This document shows, piece by piece, positions 21,001 through 30,989 of a stretch of DNA of 47,368 nt. The stretch is from Barthelona sp. PAP020. Its lineage: Eukaryota; Metamonada: BaSk clade. How positions within the stretch are numbered: position 1 is the stretch's first letter; each line of letters opens with the position of its first letter. Position numbers and translations under genes: made by a program. A model generated the notes under the pieces. That model saw only the letters and a list, made by a program, of their open reading frames with translations, did not search any database and was not told the origin of the DNA. The stretch is taken from positions 1 through 47,368 of the forward strand of contig JARQWU010000053.1 in the NCBI GenBank assembly GCA_040182905.1. Direction: 5' to 3'.

Positions 21001-24000
21001 TCTTTTGGTTTTGACAAAGCAATATTTTCTCTATGTACCAAAAGAATGTTGAAATGCTCCCATTCAATTGGTATTTTTGCCTTCAACAACTTCAAAAATA
21101 GCTCTTCATAAAAATCGAGAATTCTGAGGCTCAAACTGTATGACTCAACGTAGTTGGCGTTTTTGAAAGAAACATCAGATTGATAACTCAGACTGATGAT
21201 ATTTAGCCCTTTATTTTGAAGAATCTTGAAATTTGCTAAAGCTTCTGACATTTCACCAATTCTAGTTTTGATTATTCCCAAAAATAAATAAATCTGATTT
21301 GCTAAAGCTGTTCTTTGTTGATTGAATGAAACTATACTATCATAGATGTAGTTTCTCAATATGATATCTTCTTTCACTTTGGGTAGAATATCTCTAACTT
21401 TCAAAGACCTCAAAGGGTTGAGATTTTGTCTCAACGATAAAGTAACAGGATCATTTGGTAACACATCAGCATTTTTTTGAAAAAAGCCTCGCATTACTGA
21501 ATCAATCCCAGTGGTAAACATTCTGTCAATTTCCACTAAACGTTGTAGAATTGACATGGATGTTTCTTTACGATCCAAGAAGAATGAGATTTTTGCATTG
21601 GCCAAACCAAAAGTGTATAAAGCAAGAATCAATCCAAAAGCTTGTGGATTATAATACTTTGACTCAATGTCTGTTAAAAAATTATCAAAATATGGTTTCA
21701 AAAACCATGAAGTATTTGCCATATAAAAAGTGAGATCTTCCAAAAATTCAATAATCGTTGAAGTTGTATCAGGTAATTGATGATACTCAGTTCTTCTTAA
21801 ATTAATACTCTGTTTAACAGGCTTTGGATAAAGGAAATCATTGATTTCCTTTTGTATTCCATTGCTTTTAATCATTTGATTTTCCAAGCATGTTTCCAAT
21901 TCAAATTTCTTTGATTCATCATCCATTGACAAATTGTTTGAATCAAAATTGCTGCTCACATTCTGCATTTTCTTTTTATGGGCGTTACTCATCGATAATA
22001 ACAACGTAGGACCTTCTTCATCAGAGAAGATGATTTCTTGATCGCTTTCATCATCCTCATCATCGTCACAAACGAATTCTAACTGTTTCCAATCAGCATC
22101 ATGATCAAGATCTGAAATGATCTCACTGGATACTTCACAATGTTCAAACTGTAACGATCTGTTGATTTGGTGAAACCTTTCACTAGTATATTCCGTAAAC
22201 CGATTGTATATGCCATCAACTTGTAAAAATGCATTATTCATCAAGATCTGCAGATCACTCGAACAACGACGAATCAAATAACTCATTTCAGTATTTTTTT
22301 GAAATATGTGTTGACTATTCAAAACAGATTTTTTATAAAACAGGAAATCAGGTGACTGTCCAACAGTGTCATCAAACCTATGTTTTGAAACCAGAGTTTT
22401 TGATAAAACATGAGACTTGCTAAATCTCGCCAGCTTTGCTTCAGCAAATATTCTTGTTGGAAGTCTTGAAACCATTTGAAACAAGCAAAAATAGCATTTT
22501 GCCCTAAAATAACGAAGATTGTTATCATTTGGCTTTATCCTCAAATTTCGAGTCAAAATATTGATTTGAGCCACAACGTTTTCTTGTTTAATGTGATGTT
22601 CAAACAAAGACTTCAAACAAATGGAATTCTTAGGCTTATTCTTCATTACAGATTGTGATATTTTTTCATAATAGATCGAAGCATGAAAATCATCATTTAG
22701 TTCATTACAACTGACTGCTATAAAAAGACAAACAATATCTAGAAGGTTATCGATGGTATTGTTCATAGAACTTTGTTTTTTCGTGATAAAATTGAATAAC
22801 TCAACATAGGAGCTTCCTCTTATTCCTATTCCTCTATTGATATTAAATGAAGAAGAAGAAGAAGAATCTGAGGAACTATGTTGGATCATGGTATCATCAT
22901 GAGTTTGCAAAAAGAAGGTGGTATCAGGATGTAACTCCAGGTCAATCATGCTAAAAGGCTGTAAAAGATCCTTTTCAATACTCATCATGTTGATAGCTCT
23001 TTCCCTTAATCTCAAATTTTTATTTTCTTCAATTTTTTCACGATATTCTTCAAGCTTCATTTTTAACTGTTTCTTCTTGTTTAAAAGTATCTTCTCAACT
23101 CTAAAACCAATGAATTTAATCGATTTTACACTTGCAACCATTGTTTCATTGAAGTTTTTCAATAAATCTTCTTGTATAAAGATTTGCAAATTGTTTAATC
23201 GATTTTGAATGGATTCATCAGTTTTCAAATCAAAAGTACAATTTAACTCCACATTAAAAAGTCTTCTAAAGTCAACACTCTTACCAAAATTTGAAATTTG
23301 ATCTCCAACAAACAAGTACCTTCTGTATACAAGTAACAAACACATGTTTGCTAAAACGTTATTGGGTTCACTCAATAGAATGCTGGAAAAATATCTTCTT
23401 GCTTTGCTAAGATATAATTTTCCCCTCTCATAATTCTTCAAGATTAAAAAGAATAATTTCTTCAAACGAAAGTACGTTTCAAATAAATATTGTTCGTTCA
23501 AATGGAGATCGTATATCACTCTCAAGATTCTTCTACGATCATCCAAAGCTAATCTACCAAAACCAAATATTGTATGTGCTGGTTTAATTTTCTCAATTGA
23601 ATTCATTCCTTCAAACATACTTTTCAAATGTTTTTCAAATTTTTGAAACTGTTCAACAAAAATAATGACGTAATTTTCCAATTTCAAATCAAATTTCTGG
23701 TTGATGTTGAGAGAAATCAACCCGTTCACCAACAAAATTTCATTTTGGGTGGTGTAGATCAACGAATCTTCCTTCTTTAATTTTTGAATCTTCTGAAAGA
23801 TCTTGGAAGGAACATGAAACTCTTTTCTACTGGATATTTCAAGCTGTTTTTCCAAATCTAATGTAGATTGACGATGGACAATGATCCTAGAATGAAACTC
23901 TTTGATGAAACTGAAGTTATAATCAGTATAAAGTGACACTCTCTTTGAAGTGATATACGCGGCATTTACTAGTGTTTTGAACAATTCACAATCCGGTTCA

Positions 24001-27000
24001 ATATAACCAACAGCAACATCATTTTGTTTAGAATTTAAAAGAGTTAAGTAATTATCTTTGGACTCAAATCTTTTGGAATGACGGAAGAGAACTTCTAACC
24101 GAAGGATTTCTTTTGAATTAAAAATAACTGAATATAAATAAGCCTGTAAGAAGGATACAAACTTGAATTGCTTTTCATATTTATGTAAAGTTGCTGAATT
24201 TGAATCGATCAGGAAAAACTGAAAGAATTCACCTATTGTGATGTCTTTTTCAATTTTCTTTTTAATAACCGATAAATCAATTAAATCAATCATTAGATTG
24301 TTCAATAATAATTCACATATTTTGTAGACTTCCAAAGTTGATTTAAATAACTTGTTTTGAAAGAAAAAAATGCCTAACTTGTAGAGCACTTTGACTAACA
24401 AATGCAGTAACGTCTTGAATAAACGTGCTTGATCAACTTTTTTCTTTAAAAATAAGCATAATACTTCAGAACCACAATCAATCAATTTAATGATCAATTT
24501 CAAGGGTTTCATTAGGATCTTTAAAGACTCATCAGAATTTCCAATATTTTCAAACCTATCTTTGTTAAACACAAAATTAAAATTCGGATTTAAGCTGTTT
24601 TCAAATGTAAAAGGATTATTATTATTGTTTGATGATCTTCCAGTGTCTAACCCTGAAATTTTAGGACTTAATTGAGGACTTGTATTAGGTGTTGCAACTG
24701 GAGTCACTGCTGATTCTAATCGTTCTAGACTATGTCTAAACGATTCATTCAATTGTAACTTACAACTTTTTTTGGAAAAGTCTATCGTATTATTCAAAAA
24801 AATTCCACACAAAACACAACCTAATTCAAAGCTCTTAAAACACTGTTGTACAGCAACACTTTTATTTCCATTCAATTCATAATATCCACTTAACTTATAC
24901 AGTAATGACATTTTAATCAAATTGTCTTTAATAGTCTTATTTTCACGTTGTTCAATCAAATTATTCAGTAATTTGATCGATTTATGCTCATATCCATCCA
25001 ATAATAATCTTTTTGAATGTAATACAACAGCATGAACACTGGAAGAATGTATTTCTAAGATGGCTTCAATGATACGATTCAATTGACTATTTGACAATTT
25101 TGATTTTTTCATTTCTAACAGCAATAACGCAACTTTTGCTAATCTACTTCTTGATAGACACACTCTTTTGTTCAATTCAATCAATTGTTGTTTAATATGT
25201 TGAATTTCTAACATCTTTTGTCGTTCAGCAACTTTTGCTTCAACATTCTCATGTTCATGTTCTTTGTTGGCTTTTGTAGAATTCTCTACAGATTTGTTTA
25301 ATGTTGATAATTTCCTCTGCAAAAACAAAATACGTTCCATATTAGAATGAATGGCTGACTCTGAAAGTGAAAACACTTGTAATAAATCATCTTGTGCTTC
25401 TTTCAACATTCCCAAAACCTGAAATATCCTTCCTCTAAACAAATATGCAGTGACTAAAGTGGGGGCAAAATTTATAGCTTCATTACATTCTAAGATAGCA
25501 TATTTGAATAGTCTTTGAGAAAGTAAGTATTGGGCATGTTCGATAAATTCACGATAAGTTTCAAAAATGATAACGCAATCAAACTTTTCAGAATTTTCGT
25601 CAACAGTTTTTACTTTTTTGTTGGGTTGACTAAGTTTATCATCCACTGGATTGACATTGATATTAGCTTCAGCATTAATATCAGCTTCAGATACCGAATT
25701 TGCTATTTCTTTCCTCAAGCTAGCGTTACTCCTGTTTGTGCTAGCACTGAATCCACGTCTCTTTTTACCAATGTTTTCACGAATCTCTTGAATTGTTTTC
25801 ACAGGAATATTTTTCCCACAAAACGTTTTATACCGTGTAAAAAAACGTAAATTTTGAGTTTGATTTGCAAAAGGAAACACATAATCAGCAAGATTTAAAT
25901 GCTTTTTTAACTTGTTTAAGGCATCAATAACTGGTTTTGTTGGTCGTTTTTTTCCCGCCATTATATAATTTTCACGATAAAATAATTCCACGATGCAATA
26001 GGAAAATGAATCGGTATCATCCAAAAAATCCAAGGGGTTTTGAAACACATCATTAGCAAATTGGTCATCAGAATATACAGAAAGGTCAGAGACACTCAAA
26101 GCTTGATCCCTATTGTCGAGAATTGAACCAGTAATGTCAGAATTAGCAAATGAATCATCGTGATACAAAGTAGAACCGGAATCATTAATATTCGATGATT
26201 TCATAGATCTCAGTATCTGATTGAATGAGAAATGTAGCGGATTATCAAAGCCTTCATATTCGTCAGCTTGTAACAAAATTGATTCTTGTTGCACCTCAGG
26301 TGTTTTGATTAAATTACTGAGATGGGACGAATTCTTTTGATTTATCTTCATGTTTTTCAAATGTAATAGATCAATTCCATTTTCAGTAAAAGATAATACA
26401 GAAGGGGGTAAGAAAATATGTGTAGCCAAAGCAGACTTATATAATAAGGGTCGAAAGAATTGAGAAATGGACATTCTTAATCCACTAGCAAGCGACTCAG
26501 CAGATACATATTGTTGGGCAGTATTAAAATTTGAATTTTCCCTGGTAAGAATCAATTCTTCACGTGCTTCTCTTTTTTCTCGTTTTTTGGAATTTTTGAA
26601 AGATTTATCCAGATCATTGATCAAGTACTTTTGTGATTGTGAAGGAGTATTGACTGCAGAGTTAACTCCAGTAGCTACATTGCTTTTTACTTCAACACCA
26701 TCTTGAAAAATGGTGAAAGCATTCTTTGAGTTATCATCAATTCCAGGTATTCCTTCATGAATTTTCAAATCCAAGGACTCATTTGCCTTTAATGCAGCCT
26801 TTGAACTGAAGTGGTCCCAGTTGATTGGGACGTCGTGATGTTTATTAAGCTCATACGCTAACAACTTAAGTTTTTTGGAATGTTTTGAATCCATTTCTCC
26901 ATCACTATGACTCGATTCATCCAAATATTTTTTGATTGTATGAGAAACATTATACTCCATGTGGTTTCTTTCAACCAATAAATTGTTTCGAATCTTTGAA

Positions 27001-29732
27001 TACTGTGTAATTTCAGAATCAGACTCAATCACATCTTCTTCCAAACCAACATCAATAATTTTGTGTTTTGCGGTTAATAGCCCAAGTTCATATCTTCCAA
27101 TGTATTGATTTGTTTTGTAATATTGAATTAATGCTTTAAAATATTTAACAATATCATATGGATGCGCAGTGATTCTGCTGCGTTCTCTACAATAAACCAT
27201 TTTATTAGTTTTAGCAGATTTATTTAGTTTACTCAAATGAATCTCTTCAGCATCAGTCAATTCCTCTGAAATAGAATCTATCATTTCAAAAACACTATCA
27301 AAATCAGCGGTATACGTACTATTTGGCGTATTAGGCTTGTTTGTGTATAAAGAAAAGTGATGATTTGGCGATAATGCTAAATCAGTGCCATCCTCATCTC
27401 CAGACATAACAGAAAATAACTCCATATTATTTCCAACATCTTCGTTCATATCAACAATGTTACTACCTCCACCATTGTCAACATTGTCTGATTTGTTACT
27501 CAAACCAACTGTACTGCTTGAACCAGTTTTTCCCATCTGTTGTGAGGTCCAAGTTTGCATTAACTGATCTGCAAAGATCAATGTTCCATGCAACATACCT
27601 GAATCTAATGAGCCAACAACCAAAGGCCCAATACAACCCCATTGTCCGTTATGAATAATATGTAAATCATCAAGAAAATCAAGCTCAGGAGATGTCAAAT
27701 AACTCTCCATTTCCTTCAAAATTTCATCCCCATAATTAAGAATAATTCTACCATCCTTTTCAATTCTCATGTCTTCCCAAATTTTCTTCATATCATTGAA
27801 AACGTCAAGACGATTGTTAGTTTCATATTCTAACATAGTTTGTTGAAACATAAATCGACGAATTCGATGAATAAAGATATCAACAACAAGTTTTGGTGGT
27901 ACAGTTTCAGGTAAACCATCATCTGCTTGTGCAACAAACTCAAATATATTCATTGGATCATCAATAATTTCAAACTCTATGCCATCACTGAAAGTTAGCA
28001 GTGAAATTTCTTGCAAACGGGTTTCTCCATTCAATTGTAACATAGCTGAAGCTAACATCATCGAATGATCAATTTTTGTATCAACCAACCCTCTAGCACG
28101 GAATATATCAATAATACTCTTTTGAATGATTAAGGATTGTTTGTCTTTTTGAAATTTCTTTGCATTAATTTTGTTTGTTGTATCGTATTCATCACCATTG
28201 TCATAAGTATCAAAAAATACCGCAGAATTATCAATTTTGCTGGTATCAAAGATAATACCATCAGTTTCATACGCATCTCTACTCATATTTGGATCATTTG
28301 AAGCAAATTCATTATCTAAATGGTCAATAAAAGAAATACTATCTTCCGAATATTGATGTATCAGTCTGTTGACAATTTTCTTTCCACGTTCTTCAGCAGA
28401 GGTGTGATGAATCACTTGATTCGGTAATAATATGTTCTTGATTAAATTCACCTCAGAAACAGATCGATCAAAAACTGGAGTCAATATTTGTTTCTCCTTT
28501 TCCGTCTTCTCAGATTTCTCTGATGGAGGAAATAATGAATCAGACGTTTTAAATGTTTGTTTCAAAGCCAATGAATTGGGATCCATATTTAACAGTTCAT
28601 TCATAATGTTTTTCTTGTATCTATTCGAGGCTTTGGCGGCTAATTCATCTCTTCTTGCTCTTTCTTTTTCACGTGAACTTTTTTTTGAAGTTTCAGGTCT
28701 GTCTTCATTATCCTTGTATATTTCCAATAAACTATTCATCAAAGGAGATGTCCTTTTTATTACATTTTGTGAGTTTCTGATGGTAGATTGAGTAAGAGGT
28801 CTAGTTGTTATCGATGAATTGTTAGAATGCATACTAAAGGAAGGAACAGTTCCTGGACGACTATAACGTGACGTAATTGTCCCAATATCTGTCCCAATAC
28901 TCAATCTGCTGTGTACTCGACCATTGTTGTTGCTATTATTTGGAAGCTCAATTGGACTAGAATCAATAGTCGGGCTAATAGAAAACAAATCTAACATCTC
29001 TTCATTTTGATACATCTTTAAAATGTTTTCATTAAAAATTTGTAAATTTACTAACGAAGTCAGCTCCTCATCCTTAAGATTTAGCCCCTTTAAACGATCT
29101 TCTACAATATCTATAAACCCCAAAGATATACCATTAGTCTGTAATAGATGTCTCCAAGCATGCATATCTCTTTGTAACTTATTTGCTTGTACACGTCTAC
29201 GATTCCTACTAGGAATGTTCTTTAAGGCTATCGTCTTTTGACCAACTTTTTGCAGGGAATTTACAAATTCACTGCTTGGATCTTCTAATTTCGTTTGACT
29301 ATTGCTGCGACTGTGTAATGAAGCACTTGAAGCAGAGGATAAAAAGGAACTTACAGATGATGAAACTTTCATAACTTCATTTGACTTCATGATATTCTGT
29401 AATAACTCTTTAACTTCCATATTTTGGTGATCTTCATCAATTTGAGAAAAAGTTTTATTCACATTTTCCACACTTTCTGTCAAATTATTATCAATTGTTT
29501 CATTTTCAACATCATTAGAAAAAAATTGATTAGATTCATCCATTGAAGAATCATCTTCGGGAGATGATAAACCAGCTAATGGTGCATCTTCTCGTCGAAA
29601 ATTGTCTTTTGATTCTCTAATGAAGTTTTTAATCAGAGGTTTTTCACTGGAAGGTGTTCGGTATATTAAAGCCTGAGGTTTTGAATCCACAACGAATATA
29701 AAATCTTTTCGTACATCATTAAAAGGTTGCAT
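18081..29732 (-). CDS. Giant TPR-repeat protein, 3883 aa, single exon
   Basis: An uninterrupted 11.65-kb frame. Residues 1 to about 470 are Ser/Thr/Asn-rich and probably disordered. About 480-760 is a conserved-looking non-TPR block (LHIIHNGQWGCIGPL near 694). A basic block near 1250-1340 (GKKRPTKP, GKKRRG) is NLS-like. A clear TPR pair is at about 1390-1455 (EHAQYLLSQRLFKYAILECN, then TLVTAYLFRGRIFQVLG). Further TPR-like helices recur through the remainder, down to the C-terminal unit FNFASLLFLQNKYLSAIEQL near 3820. An acidic patch lies near 2555, a lysine-rich stretch near 2915 and a short Ser run near 2290. No enzyme domain, signal or membrane segment. Probably a scaffold; a ciliary or nuclear role are both possible. 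The first ATG is used. Confidence 0.85.
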   Translation of the reverse strand: MQPFNDVRKDFIFVVDSKPQALIYRTPSSEKPLIKNFIRESKDNFRREDAPLAGLSSPEDDSSMDESNQFFSNDVENETIDNNLTESVENVNKTFSQIDEDHQNMEVKELLQNIMKSNEVMKVSSSVSSFLSSASSASLHSRSNSQTKLEDPSSEFVNSLQKVGQKTIALKNIPSRNRRRVQANKLQRDMHAWRHLLQTNGISLGFIDIVEDRLKGLNLKDEELTSLVNLQIFNENILKMYQNEEMLDLFSISPTIDSSPIELPNNSNNNGRVHSRLSIGTDIGTITSRYSRPGTVPSFSMHSNNSSITTRPLTQSTIRNSQNVIKRTSPLMNSLLEIYKDNEDRPETSKKSSREKERARRDELAAKASNRYKKNIMNELLNMDPNSLALKQTFKTSDSLFPPSEKSEKTEKEKQILTPVFDRSVSEVNLIKNILLPNQVIHHTSAEERGKKIVNRLIHQYSEDSISFIDHLDNEFASNDPNMSRDAYETDGIIFDTSKIDNSAVFFDTYDNGDEYDTTNKINAKKFQKDKQSLIIQKSIIDIFRARGLVDTKIDHSMMLASAMLQLNGETRLQEISLLTFSDGIEFEIIDDPMNIFEFVAQADDGLPETVPPKLVVDIFIHRIRRFMFQQTMLEYETNNRLDVFNDMKKIWEDMRIEKDGRIILNYGDEILKEMESYLTSPELDFLDDLHIIHNGQWGCIGPLVVGSLDSGMLHGTLIFADQLMQTWTSQQMGKTGSSSTVGLSNKSDNVDNGGGSNIVDMNEDVGNNMELFSVMSGDEDGTDLALSPNHHFSLYTNKPNTPNSTYTADFDSVFEMIDSISEELTDAEEIHLSKLNKSAKTNKMVYCRERSRITAHPYDIVKYFKALIQYYKTNQYIGRYELGLLTAKHKIIDVGLEEDVIESDSEITQYSKIRNNLLVERNHMEYNVSHTIKKYLDESSHSDGEMDSKHSKKLKLLAYELNKHHDVPINWDHFSSKAALKANESLDLKIHEGIPGIDDNSKNAFTIFQDGVEVKSNVATGVNSAVNTPSQSQKYLINDLDKSFKNSKKREKREAREELILTRENSNFNTAQQYVSAESLASGLRMSISQFFRPLLYKSALATHIFLPPSVLSFTENGIDLLHLKNMKINQKNSSHLSNLIKTPEVQQESILLQADEYEGFDNPLHFSFNQILRSMKSSNINDSGSTLYHDDSFANSDITGSILDNRDQALSVSDLSVYSDDQFANDVFQNPLDFLDDTDSFSYCIVELFYRENYIMAGKKRPTKPVIDALNKLKKHLNLADYVFPFANQTQNLRFFTRYKTFCGKNIPVKTIQEIRENIGKKRRGFSASTNRSNASLRKEIANSVSEADINAEANINVNPVDDKLSQPNKKVKTVDENSEKFDCVIIFETYREFIEHAQYLLSQRLFKYAILECNEAINFAPTLVTAYLFRGRIFQVLGMLKEAQDDLLQVFSLSESAIHSNMERILFLQRKLSTLNKSVENSTKANKEHEHENVEAKVAERQKMLEIQHIKQQLIELNKRVCLSRSRLAKVALLLLEMKKSKLSNSQLNRIIEAILEIHSSSVHAVVLHSKRLLLDGYEHKSIKLLNNLIEQRENKTIKDNLIKMSLLYKLSGYYELNGNKSVAVQQCFKSFELGCVLCGIFLNNTIDFSKKSCKLQLNESFRHSLERLESAVTPVATPNTSPQLSPKISGLDTGRSSNNNNNPFTFENSLNPNFNFVFNKDRFENIGNSDESLKILMKPLKLIIKLIDCGSEVLCLFLKKKVDQARLFKTLLHLLVKVLYKLGIFFFQNKLFKSTLEVYKICELLLNNLMIDLIDLSVIKKKIEKDITIGEFFQFFLIDSNSATLHKYEKQFKFVSFLQAYLYSVIFNSKEILRLEVLFRHSKRFESKDNYLTLLNSKQNDVAVGYIEPDCELFKTLVNAAYITSKRVSLYTDYNFSFIKEFHSRIIVHRQSTLDLEKQLEISSRKEFHVPSKIFQKIQKLKKEDSLIYTTQNEILLVNGLISLNINQKFDLKLENYVIIFVEQFQKFEKHLKSMFEGMNSIEKIKPAHTIFGFGRLALDDRRRILRVIYDLHLNEQYLFETYFRLKKLFFLILKNYERGKLYLSKARRYFSSILLSEPNNVLANMCLLLVYRRYLFVGDQISNFGKSVDFRRLFNVELNCTFDLKTDESIQNRLNNLQIFIQEDLLKNFNETMVASVKSIKFIGFRVEKILLNKKKQLKMKLEEYREKIEENKNLRLRERAINMMSIEKDLLQPFSMIDLELHPDTTFFLQTHDDTMIQHSSSDSSSSSSFNINRGIGIRGSSYVELFNFITKKQSSMNNTIDNLLDIVCLFIAVSCNELNDDFHASIYYEKISQSVMKNKPKNSICLKSLFEHHIKQENVVAQINILTRNLRIKPNDNNLRYFRAKCYFCLFQMVSRLPTRIFAEAKLARFSKSHVLSKTLVSKHRFDDTVGQSPDFLFYKKSVLNSQHIFQKNTEMSYLIRRCSSDLQILMNNAFLQVDGIYNRFTEYTSERFHQINRSLQFEHCEVSSEIISDLDHDADWKQLEFVCDDDEDDESDQEIIFSDEEGPTLLLSMSNAHKKKMQNVSSNFDSNNLSMDDESKKFELETCLENQMIKSNGIQKEINDFLYPKPVKQSINLRRTEYHQLPDTTSTIIEFLEDLTFYMANTSWFLKPYFDNFLTDIESKYYNPQAFGLILALYTFGLANAKISFFLDRKETSMSILQRLVEIDRMFTTGIDSVMRGFFQKNADVLPNDPVTLSLRQNLNPLRSLKVRDILPKVKEDIILRNYIYDSIVSFNQQRTALANQIYLFLGIIKTRIGEMSEALANFKILQNKGLNIISLSYQSDVSFKNANYVESYSLSLRILDFYEELFLKLLKAKIPIEWEHFNILLVHRENIALSKPKEKEVKKKPLKKSKKKQTKKSGGALSIASTKFIKSLQKFNVQQLQRFFNDVLLILKSLMYKGRCLLKLKREDCGKQALFDCYLLGSKCYAIAKYFCHDDILTSSKNFVANALYYLTLISLLEKNLDFSRMCLHNCLVLDPANKQAKILRACVEFFFGNSLASLTDISNVLVTIPINFSKLKLSGLYLKRAVIFQKFYLENIDDSYSSLTKGKHINPYVYDIQQKYYHSKLPYTFNIADSSLAMTLQQLDLRAHSRYKHQYKNPTYVRRVLRDYGIGLLLLECSMENTNRQNNLSNEEENDNDNDKNTETNVISVDNLLMKANILFNRSLIYLKLKLFDEAARDLLTILELKLSKAYTARLQLFLANVYKCAKCNDKALKVINEVNPQTFNQKYLVKTMKADIYTSISTNQDFEKGLKLYHHLARLFPYDTKIWVNYASQIIRSNLKNNYEKFQVILRANELVEGTIDLYDKPSSRSNLNRILQEFTEKKAGIEKFHISTVDTSLDIKVKTSYLDDEIQPSPPSPLIISKSNRPRTVRMNRMMLEDKHSTSDRLFLAINKGLAHQVQQQYIPSDDRIENNEEKQDEQREETKAIKTLDMLFKIDKMHRSMLKQVLTQQLYFNKHIQNNFGFIEVVHDFYADGYFIDSPFNIFCELGISKQSMKDLEDPNKDYENEERNESITSPEPNATDVNNSNSYEIVSTVDMNQSDSEKKAVVLTMSTDISLEDKLKKFFKYFDELNRLVANYFNGHYQILTKNCLEVIDKEPYFPLPYILLAMAELHAKHPRESLTILFKFIELHFLKQSSVKSNFLQTNDELFPHALLFDKEIQQLFKIDGEFKKTTYILLIFDNLKVLAFTQMRFYKHAQNVLLDYLIPDHPHDKKIISNISLIKHIDTKRKIISNIPDYLLFSFKFNFASLLFLQNKYLSAIEQLDELIQKHAFASNDKSVLLLRAKCKQALGQKEDAMINIVATTDD

Positions 29733-29831
29733 TGTTATAATTGTGGCCTCATCTCTATTTGAAAATAATTATTTAAAAAAAAGTATTATAGAATTTTTAT
29801 TCTTCATAATTTCATTTCAATTGTTTTGTTT
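29733..29831. promoter_or_regulatory. Compact divergent promoter, giant TPR gene / small gene
   Basis: 99 bp lie between opposed start codons. It is AT-rich with an A/T homopolymer stretch (TTTAAAAAAAAG) and a TCATTTCA just upstream of the small gene, which could be a TCA-type initiator. Confidence 0.4.
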
Positions 29832-30224
29832 ATGGATATATTTCAGGATTTATGTACAAAATATTTAATATCAACAAAAAAAATCAACCTCAAATTTCAT
29901 TCATCAGTTGATGTAGCCTCTTTGGTTACAACTGCGTTTGAAGACACAAGTATACACAATCTTTTAAATTCAACAACAAAAATATCTTCAGGGTCCTTAT
30001 TTTGGGGATTGTTATTGGGAACAACTTTTGTGTCAAAACCTGATAAAATTATAGAAGATTGGATTCAATCAAATGATTTAGACGTTAGAGATGTTTTAGC
30101 CATTAGTCAAGGAGCTTATTATTTGATTAATCCAATCAGTTCTCTCTTGGGTTTTTCATTTGGTCCTTTTGGATTGCTACCTTGTGCTTTAACAATGGAT
30201 TTTCGTTTCAAAAAGAAAGAATAA
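29832..30224 (+). CDS. Small hypothetical protein, 130 aa
   Basis: ATG at 29832 gives MDIFQDLCTKYL. The N-terminal half is mixed helix, the middle contains a glycine/aliphatic segment (SLFWGLLLGTTFV), and the C-terminal half another (LLGFSFGPFGLLPCALTM) before a basic end RFKKKE. The two apolar stretches might be membrane-inserted hairpins or the core of a small globular domain. I do not recognise a family. Coding is supported by its length, a spacer consistent with a divergent promoter, and an ordinary codon pattern. The frame is open two codons upstream, from a TTG, which is not needed. Confidence 0.6.
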   Translation: MDIFQDLCTKYLISTKKINLKFHSSVDVASLVTTAFEDTSIHNLLNSTTKISSGSLFWGLLLGTTFVSKPDKIIEDWIQSNDLDVRDVLAISQGAYYLINPISSLLGFSFGPFGLLPCALTMDFRFKKKE

Positions 30225-30350
30225 ATTTACTGGGGTTTGTTTTTGGACAAATTTTTCAAGTTGATCATATTTAAAATTTATGGTTTCAAGCATATATTAA
30301 ACAAAGATAAAAACCATTCAAAAGAAATAAAATCTTCTCAAACATACACC

Positions 30351-30659
30351 TTAGAACCCTGAACTAGAACTAGAAGAAGAACTAGAAAAAGAAGAAGAAG
30401 AAGAAGAAGAAGAAGAACTAGAACTAGAACTGGAAGAAGAACTGGAACTGGAACTAGAAGAGGAGCTAGAACTAGAACTGGAAGAACTAGACGACGAAGA
30501 ACTAGAACTAGAGCTAAAAACTCCTTCATTAAACTTGAAGTCTTTGTTAAAGTTGATGGATTCAGAATTTAATTTCGGACTATAATCGGAATATTTAAAA
30601 TTTAAAGCAAAAGTCAAAGTAATCAATAATGTAGTACAAACAAAAATAGAAAGTTTCAT
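30351..30659 (-). CDS. Secreted poly-serine protein, 102 aa
   Basis: The first 18 residues (MKLSIFVCTTLLITLTFA) are a textbook signal peptide. A short N/K/F-rich segment up to residue 48 follows. Residues 49-102 are nearly pure serine: about 42 Ser, one Phe, nine Ser, Gly-Phe, stop. The tract mixes AGT, AGC, TCT, TCC, TCG and TCA codons, so it is not one pure trinucleotide expansion except for a run of TCT near the end. Its pattern suggests selection for serine itself. It could be a heavily O-glycosylated or phosphorylated secreted peptide; no GPI or membrane segment is present at the C-terminus. Function unknown. Confidence 0.75.
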   Translation of the reverse strand: MKLSIFVCTTLLITLTFALNFKYSDYSPKLNSESINFNKDFKFNEGVFSSSSSSSSSSSSSSSSSSSSSSSSSSSSSSSSSSSSSSSSSSFSSSSSSSSSGF

Positions 30660-30989
30660 TTCAATGAACCCAAAAAAGAAAAAGAAATTTTTTTTAAGAA
30701 CTTTTTGAAGCTATTTTTAACAATCTTTTTTGAATTAATTATAGATTGCTTATGGAAACTAAAATAATTTACAAACATTGTATATTGATTTTTATGAATG
30801 AAACTATTCTTTATCTGCAATAAATTTCTATGTTTCAACAGATTCTCAGATTTCTTGAATTTAAACAATATTTAAATTGTACATGTTCATTACTGCAAAT
30901 TATTTAATTTCTTAAATGAAATAAAAAAGGGAATGTTAATTTGTGTGCTTTTATTTTGACTAATTTGGAATTTGAAAATATTTGAAATT
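30660..30989. other. Intergenic region
   Basis: 330 bp of AT-rich spacer upstream of the poly-serine gene and downstream of the next Armadillo gene (both minus). No RNA gene or repeat identified. Confidence 0.35.
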
